From Moraxella catarrhalis (GTDB taxonomy: Bacteria; Pseudomonadota; Gammaproteobacteria; Pseudomonadales; Moraxellaceae): 9,210 bases of DNA. Position 1 is the stretch's first letter; each line of letters opens with the position of its first letter. Below the pieces are notes generated by a model, which did not search any database, was not told the origin of the DNA, and saw only the letters and a list, made by a program, of their open reading frames with translations. The stretch is from positions 1-9,210 of the forward strand of contig NZ_LWAH01000002.1 of the NCBI RefSeq assembly GCF_001632285.1. The letters are read 5' to 3'. Of the stretch, positions 6,496-9,210 are shown piece by piece. A program made the translations under genes and the position numbers.

Positions 6496-6645
6496 ATGAC
6501 CCATATAACTTTAAAATTAAATACGATATTAAACATACCCCAAGAAACTAAAAAATTTATTAAAAATCAAGATAAGCGAAAAAATATATTATTGGGTATT
6601 ATTATTGTATTTGTAATATCTGTTATTTTTTTCGTAATCTTATAA
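6496..6645 (+). CDS. Small tail-anchored membrane protein (hypothetical)
   Basis: A 49-codon ORF in the 208-nt gap between immunity protein 5 and the colicin D-type immunity gene. It encodes a polar, lysine-rich N-terminal half (PQETKKFIKNQDKRKN) and a strong C-terminal transmembrane helix (ILLGIIIVFVISVIFFVIL) running to the stop, so it would be a tail-anchored inner-membrane protein. There is no clear Shine-Dalgarno sequence. It could be a small immunity protein, a remnant of a larger membrane protein, or chance coding in AT-rich DNA. The clean charge-then-helix pattern makes a real product plausible. Confidence 0.4.
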   Translation: MTHITLKLNTILNIPQETKKFIKNQDKRKNILLGIIIVFVISVIFFVIL

Positions 6646-6679
6646 GATACGAGAATTTTTTCAAGAATGGAGTGTTAAG

Positions 6680-6952
6680 ATGAGTGTGTTATTGCTTAAT
6701 TTTACCAAAGCGTATTTGAATGAAAGAATTAACACAAATTGTTTTGTTGATGCCTATATTGAACTATGGAGAATAGAGAGAGATTTGGGGTTGGCAAATA
6801 TTGATGATGAGAGACTAAATTTGTTTTTATCATCAATATTTTATATAGTTGATTTATATAATCCAGATAGTGAAAAAGAAGAATACGAGTTTAATGATAT
6901 TGAATTATATTCAAAAATATCTGAAGAGCTGGCTTTATATGAAGCAAAGTAA
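6680..6952 (+). CDS. Colicin D-type immunity protein, without its toxin
   Basis: A 90-residue acidic protein with a good ribosome binding site: GGAG at 6669-6672, 7 nt before the ATG. It resembles the colicin D immunity family (Pfam Colicin_immun): an N-terminal helix (FTKAYLNERI), a WRIERDLGL segment, FLSSIFYIVDLYNP, then EEYEFNDIELYSKI. In colicin D the immunity protein is a helical bundle that covers the active site of a tRNA-cleaving nuclease in the cytoplasm, so the lost toxin was probably a colicin D-like RNase. No toxin precedes it; a short frame ending in a TAA at 6676-6678 could be the last few codons of one. An immunity gene kept without its toxin would protect against neighbours that still carry that toxin. 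Family call from recalled pattern. Confidence 0.72.
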   Translation: MSVLLLNFTKAYLNERINTNCFVDAYIELWRIERDLGLANIDDERLNLFLSSIFYIVDLYNPDSEKEEYEFNDIELYSKISEELALYEAK

Positions 6953-6981
6953 GCGTTCGGTTAATTAATATCATTTCGATA

Positions 6982-7095
6982 GCCCAAAGATGGAGCGACC
7001 ACCGTCCTGTCATTGCCACTTACAATCTTGATAATATTATTATCAGAACTCCCAAAGATCATGCTGATAAAACAAGTAAGAGAGGTAAAAAATGA
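6982..7095 (+). pseudogene. C-terminal remnant of an HNH (E-colicin type) nuclease toxin
   Basis: Frame 1 here encodes AQRWSDHRPVIATYNLDN, then IIIRTPKDHADKTSKRGKK and a TGA at 7093-7095. This matches the pattern of the last ~32 residues of E-colicin and S-pyocin DNases, in which His-His, then DN(L/I)R, then TPKRH form the metal-binding HNH (beta-beta-alpha) motif. Here the positions read D-H, N and H; the terminal His of the colicin pattern is Ser or Lys. The preceding two thirds of the nuclease domain, the pre-toxin and any start codon are missing, so it cannot be active alone. It overlaps the next gene by ATGA, exactly as an intact toxin/immunity pair would. The immunity protein behind it has E-colicin Im-like domains, which supports the call. 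Confidence 0.6.
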
Positions 7096-7580
7096 GTAAT
7101 CTAAATGCAGAAAAAATCATCAAAGCAAAGTCTTTAATACAAGAATTGTTAAATGCTGAAAGTTCAGAAGACAGAGAGAATGATATTATGCTTGAATTGG
7201 ATGACATATTGCCAGACCCAAAATGGAGTGGCTATATCTTTTGGACTAACGACTATTGCACAAAAGAAAATGGACTAGATTATGAAAAATTTTTCCAAAA
7301 AATAGAAGAATACGAACTTTCTGATGAGTATAAGCGAAATAAATATATTATCTCGTTGGTCAATGATTTATTAAATAAAAATTTTAACAACAAATTGGAA
7401 ATGGATATTGTTAATGAGCTTCGCAAGTTAATCCCAAATGAAGATTGGATTGATTGCCTATTTGTCAGCAAATCTTGTTTTTTGGAAAATGGACAGCTTG
7501 ATGAAAAAGAATTTTTGAAATCCATGGGATTGATTGAGTTTGATGAATCTAACTTAGTATTCCATTTTGAGCACAATTAA
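7092..7580 (+). CDS. Immunity protein with two tandem E-colicin Im-like domains
   Basis: A 162-residue acidic protein starting in an ATGA overlap with the HNH toxin remnant; AGAGG at 7080-7084 is a suitable ribosome binding site. It contains two similar halves, residues ~8-72 and ~84-147. Half 1 has LIQELLNAESSEDRE, LDDILPDPKW and GYIFWT; half 2 has LVNDLLNKNFNN, LRKLIPNEDW and DCLFVS. The order (helix ending in NA(D/E)xSSE, acidic second helix, then a hydrophobic-aromatic strand) resembles colicin E7/E9 Im proteins, which are single ~86-residue domains that block DNases with a Tyr-Tyr pair. Half 1 keeps two aromatics there (F50, W51); half 2 has F124 then Val, so it may have another role. 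The Im-like assignment rests on pattern memory plus the HNH toxin tail in front. Confidence 0.7.
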   Translation: MSNLNAEKIIKAKSLIQELLNAESSEDRENDIMLELDDILPDPKWSGYIFWTNDYCTKENGLDYEKFFQKIEEYELSDEYKRNKYIISLVNDLLNKNFNNKLEMDIVNELRKLIPNEDWIDCLFVSKSCFLENGQLDEKEFLKSMGLIEFDESNLVFHFEHN

Positions 7581-7628
7581 GTTTGATATACTCGCAGGCT
7601 GTAGATTTTTAATAAATACAGATGATTA

Positions 7629-7820
7629 GTGTTAGTTGTAGAGCAAACAGGTCTAACCCAAACTCAATTTAATGACTTTATTAATTCTCATCCTGATTAT
7701 TTCAGACTTGAAAACGCATCGGATAATATGGGTCATCGCAATGAGAAACCTGGCAGTGATGATTTGGGTGAAATCATTAGACATATGAATCAATTTAAAC
7801 GCAAAAGAGGTATTAAATAA
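7629..7820 (+). pseudogene. Nuclease toxin C-terminal fragment, copy 1
   Basis: A 63-codon frame (GTG at 7629; the upstream stop is at 7623-7625) encoding EQTGLTQTQFNDFINSHPDY, FRLENASDNMGHRNEKPG and a basic end RKRGIK. LT(x)xQFNDF...NSHP(D/E)...NMxHxxEKPG is the pattern of the last part of GHH-type HNH/endonuclease VII toxins of polymorphic systems, as I remember it. The catalytic GHH histidine pair would lie upstream and is absent, so this is a remnant. It is probably not expressed as a toxin, but its end carries AGAGG (7806-7810), the ribosome binding site of the following ankyrin gene, which may be why this stretch is conserved. Confidence 0.6.
7663..7815 (+). repeat. 153-bp toxin-tail repeat, copy 1 (identical to 8408-8560)
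   Basis: Identical DNA in the two nuclease toxin fragments. Together with the ankyrin blocks it defines a tandem duplication of about 0.75 kb. Confidence 0.88.
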
Positions 7821-8380
7821 TGAATTATGATAAAGATATTGAATTTCAGGGTGCTGAAATTTTATCGTTCTTGAAAAAGGGTATGATTGAAGATGCTTTA
7901 ATTTTATTTGATAAATTCAAAGAAAATCATTGTATTTTTGATATTTCAGAAAGCTCAAAATGGAACTGGCTTCATCAAATTTTACTAAGTCCTAGTTCTG
8001 ATAGTTACAAGACTAGCTTATCAGTGAAATACCTCATCAACCAAGGCATCCCCATCAACGCCCAAGATGTTTATGGTATGACCCCATTACACTATGCCAT
8101 GCGTTCAAAGAATGCTGATGCTGCTATCGCCTTGCTGGAGGCAGGGGCTGACCCTAATATTCCTAATAAAGATGGATTGAGACCTTTATCCATGGTTGGC
8201 TATACCAAAGATAGGTTGGATGTACTTGAACTGATGCTCAAAAAAGGTGGCAATGTTCATAACATTATGGGCGATGGCTCTAATAGAACCATTTTGGAAA
8301 GTTGGTTGCCAACAGAAAATGAAGAGCAATGGGTGTTTGATATCTATAATTTAATGAAAAAATATGCTCAAAATTTTTAG
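7820..8380 (+). CDS. Ankyrin-repeat immunity protein, copy 1
   Basis: A 186-residue protein whose ATG overlaps the toxin fragment stop by one base (TAATG), with AGAGG 9 nt upstream. Ankyrin repeats are visible: KYLINQGIPINAQDVYGMTP, LHYAMRSKNADAAIALLEAG, ADPNIPNKDGLRPLSM and LDVLELMLKKGGNVH, each with the G-TPLH / LL-GADPN signature, flanked by more divergent helical repeats (ILSFLKKGMIEDALILFDKF at the start). Ankyrin proteins are known immunity proteins for polymorphic nuclease toxins and act in the cytoplasm. The central repeats (DNA 8060-8250) are identical to copy 2, while both ends differ, suggesting that toxin specificity sits in the ends. The stop TAG is immediately followed by the second toxin fragment. 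Confidence 0.8.
   Translation: MNYDKDIEFQGAEILSFLKKGMIEDALILFDKFKENHCIFDISESSKWNWLHQILLSPSSDSYKTSLSVKYLINQGIPINAQDVYGMTPLHYAMRSKNADAAIALLEAGADPNIPNKDGLRPLSMVGYTKDRLDVLELMLKKGGNVHNIMGDGSNRTILESWLPTENEEQWVFDIYNLMKKYAQNF
8060..8250 (+). repeat. 191-bp ankyrin repeat block, copy 1 (identical to 8784-8974)
   Basis: Identical DNA in the middle of both ankyrin immunity genes. The offset here is 724 bp against 745 bp for the toxin tails, because the intervening N-terminal coding regions differ in length. Confidence 0.88.
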
Positions 8381-8565
8381 CAGCTGAGCAAACAGGTCTG
8401 ACTCAAGCTCAATTTAATGACTTTATTAATTCTCATCCTGATTATTTCAGACTTGAAAACGCATCGGATAATATGGGTCATCGCAATGAGAAACCTGGCA
8501 GTGATGATTTGGGTGAAATCATTAGACATATGAATCAATTTAAACGCAAAAGAGGTATTAGATAA
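8381..8565 (+). pseudogene. Nuclease toxin C-terminal fragment, copy 2
   Basis: A near copy of the fragment at 7629-7820, beginning directly after the stop of the first ankyrin gene and ending in TAA at 8563-8565. In frame it reads AAEQTGLTQAQFNDF, NSHPDYFRLENASDN, MGHRNEKPG and RKRGIR. Bases 8408-8560 are identical to 7663-7815 (153 bp). Only the C-terminal ~60 residues of the nuclease are present, without start codon, pre-toxin or catalytic GHH region. It gives the next gene its ribosome binding site and a one-base overlap. It looks like a duplication breakpoint remnant, not a working gene. Confidence 0.6.
8408..8560 (+). repeat. 153-bp toxin-tail repeat, copy 2 (identical to 7663-7815)
   Basis: Second copy at an offset of 745 bp. 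Identity breaks at both edges: GACTCAAG against AACCCAAA on the left, and the AGA/AAA codon on the right. Confidence 0.88.
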
Positions 8566-9086
8566 TGAGTTATGATATGAGCGGTGTGGAGATTTTAGAT
8601 GCATTATGTTTAGGCAATATTACTCTTGCTGAAAATTTATTAAAACAACACCCACAACACAACTTACTCGCTGTCAATAGCGATAAAAAAAATTGGCTTC
8701 ACAAAGTCACGGATTCTATGAATCCTGATGAGCCACCACCTGTCACCATCAGCTATCTTATCAACCAAGGCATTCCTATCAATGCCCAAGATGTTTATGG
8801 TATGACCCCATTACACTATGCCATGCGTTCAAAGAATGCTGATGCTGCTATCGCCTTGCTGGAGGCAGGGGCTGACCCTAATATTCCTAATAAAGATGGA
8901 TTGAGACCTTTATCCATGGTTGGCTATACCAAAGATAGGTTGGATGTACTTGAACTGATGCTCAAAAAAGGTGGTAATGTTCATTTTTATAATGGTCATT
9001 ATGAAGTGTTACAATTATTAGAGTTGTTTTGGAGTCATGACAAAGATTATATCCCTGTTATTGAAATGATGAAACAGTACGCTTGA
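8565..9086 (+). CDS. Ankyrin-repeat immunity protein, copy 2
   Basis: A 173-residue paralogue of the preceding ankyrin protein, with the same TAATG overlap and AGAGG ribosome binding site. The N-terminal ~50 residues (VEILDALCLGNITLAENLLK, HPQHNLLAVNSDKKNWLHKV) are only distantly similar to copy 1. The middle (from NAQDVYGMTPLHYAMRS to LDVLELMLKKGG) is identical, with 191 bp of identical DNA (8784-8974). The C-terminal end (HYEVLQLLELFWSHDKDY) differs again. An ankyrin fold with variable ends fits an immunity protein retuned to a different version of the same nuclease toxin family. No promoter is evident between the two copies, so they may be cotranscribed. Confidence 0.8.
   Translation: MSYDMSGVEILDALCLGNITLAENLLKQHPQHNLLAVNSDKKNWLHKVTDSMNPDEPPPVTISYLINQGIPINAQDVYGMTPLHYAMRSKNADAAIALLEAGADPNIPNKDGLRPLSMVGYTKDRLDVLELMLKKGGNVHFYNGHYEVLQLLELFWSHDKDYIPVIEMMKQYA
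8784..8974 (+). repeat. 191-bp ankyrin repeat block, copy 2 (identical to 8060-8250)
   Basis: Second copy in the downstream ankyrin gene. Similarity to copy 1 continues leftward with silent changes (ATCAACCAAGGCAT, ATCAA) before the N-termini diverge. Confidence 0.88.
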
Positions 9087-9104
9087 AAACCTTTTAAAGC
9101 CTAA

Positions 9105-9210
9105 TACACAAACACCCATACCCTAAATGCTGCCAAACTGATTGCAGGCATCACCGCTGTCTTTGCTGGTGAAGATGTCAATGTGGCTGCTGGTGTGGCA
9201 GCGGAGGCGG
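9105..9210 (+). CDS. Pre-toxin start of a further module (3' partial)
   Basis: After the last ankyrin gene, frame 3 is open from 9105 and reads YTNTHTLNAAKLIAGITAVF, then AGEDVNVAAGVAAEA, to the window end. This is the pre-toxin core with the QAQKDKLINQ segment missing relative to the other copies and one substitution (Ala to Val in ITAVF). It stops just before VENN/VRWN would be reached, so the toxin lies outside the window. No start codon is convincing. It shows that the array continues downstream. Confidence 0.7.
9132..9210 (+). repeat. Pre-toxin repeat, copy F (truncated by window end)
   Basis: Starts at GCCAAACTGATTGCAGGC and runs to GCGGAGGCGG, where the window ends. It matches the 3' part of copies B, C and E apart from a C-to-T change in the segment encoding ITAVF. 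Confidence 0.85.

Noticed and set aside
7280..7576. 98-codon minus-strand reading frame
   Set aside because: Fully opposite the tandem Im-like immunity gene, which has an overlap start, a ribosome binding site and an internal domain repeat. The reverse frame is Ser/Asn-rich shadow coding.
1..9210. CRISPR array or transposon ends as the source of the repeats
   Set aside because: The repeats are long, coding, few and irregularly spaced, with toxin genes between them. There is no transposase, terminal inverted repeat or spacer structure.

Overview
The window reads as part of a silent 'toxin bank' downstream of a large two-partner-secreted exoprotein (CdiA/FhaB type) in a Gram-negative bacterium. 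Every gene I can support is on the + strand. There is no housekeeping, tRNA, rRNA or transposase gene. The pre-toxin wording and moderately low G+C suggest a Moraxella-like or neighbouring gammaproteobacterium or Neisseriaceae member, but this is a guess; no phylogenetic marker is present.

Layout: (1) 1-1174, end of a pre-toxin repeat (VRWN), a toxin and a DUF596-like immunity protein. (2) 1177-2626, an FHA repeat fragment joined to the pre-toxin, a toxin ending in a THIRN motif, and an unrecognised immunity protein. (3) 2743-4076, pre-toxin with VENN, a GGWID-type toxin and a one-TM immunity protein. (4) 4079-5082, a divergent VENN pre-toxin with a frameshifted toxin and a 178-aa immunity candidate. 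(5) 5084-6471, pre-toxin with VRWN, a second GGWID-type toxin and a two-TM immunity protein. (6) 6496-6952, a small membrane ORF and a colicin D-type immunity gene without its toxin. (7) 6982-7580, the last ~37 codons of an HNH nuclease toxin and a protein with two tandem E-colicin Im-like domains. (8) 7629-9086, a tandem duplication of a nuclease toxin tail plus an ankyrin-repeat immunity protein. (9) 9105-9210, the start of another pre-toxin repeat, running off the window.

How they work together: in contact-dependent inhibition the C-terminal toxin follows a conserved pre-toxin region ending in VENN, and the next gene encodes the matching immunity protein. Here the same 144-bp pre-toxin core recurs almost unchanged while what follows differs. 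It can therefore serve as a recombination handle that places a new toxin/immunity pair behind the full-length exoprotein gene. The modules lack signal peptides and mostly lack start codons, so the toxins are probably silent until recombined. The immunity genes look translatable in place, so the array may also act as an immunity collection. Modules 6-8 retain intact immunity genes but little or no toxin, which fits that idea.
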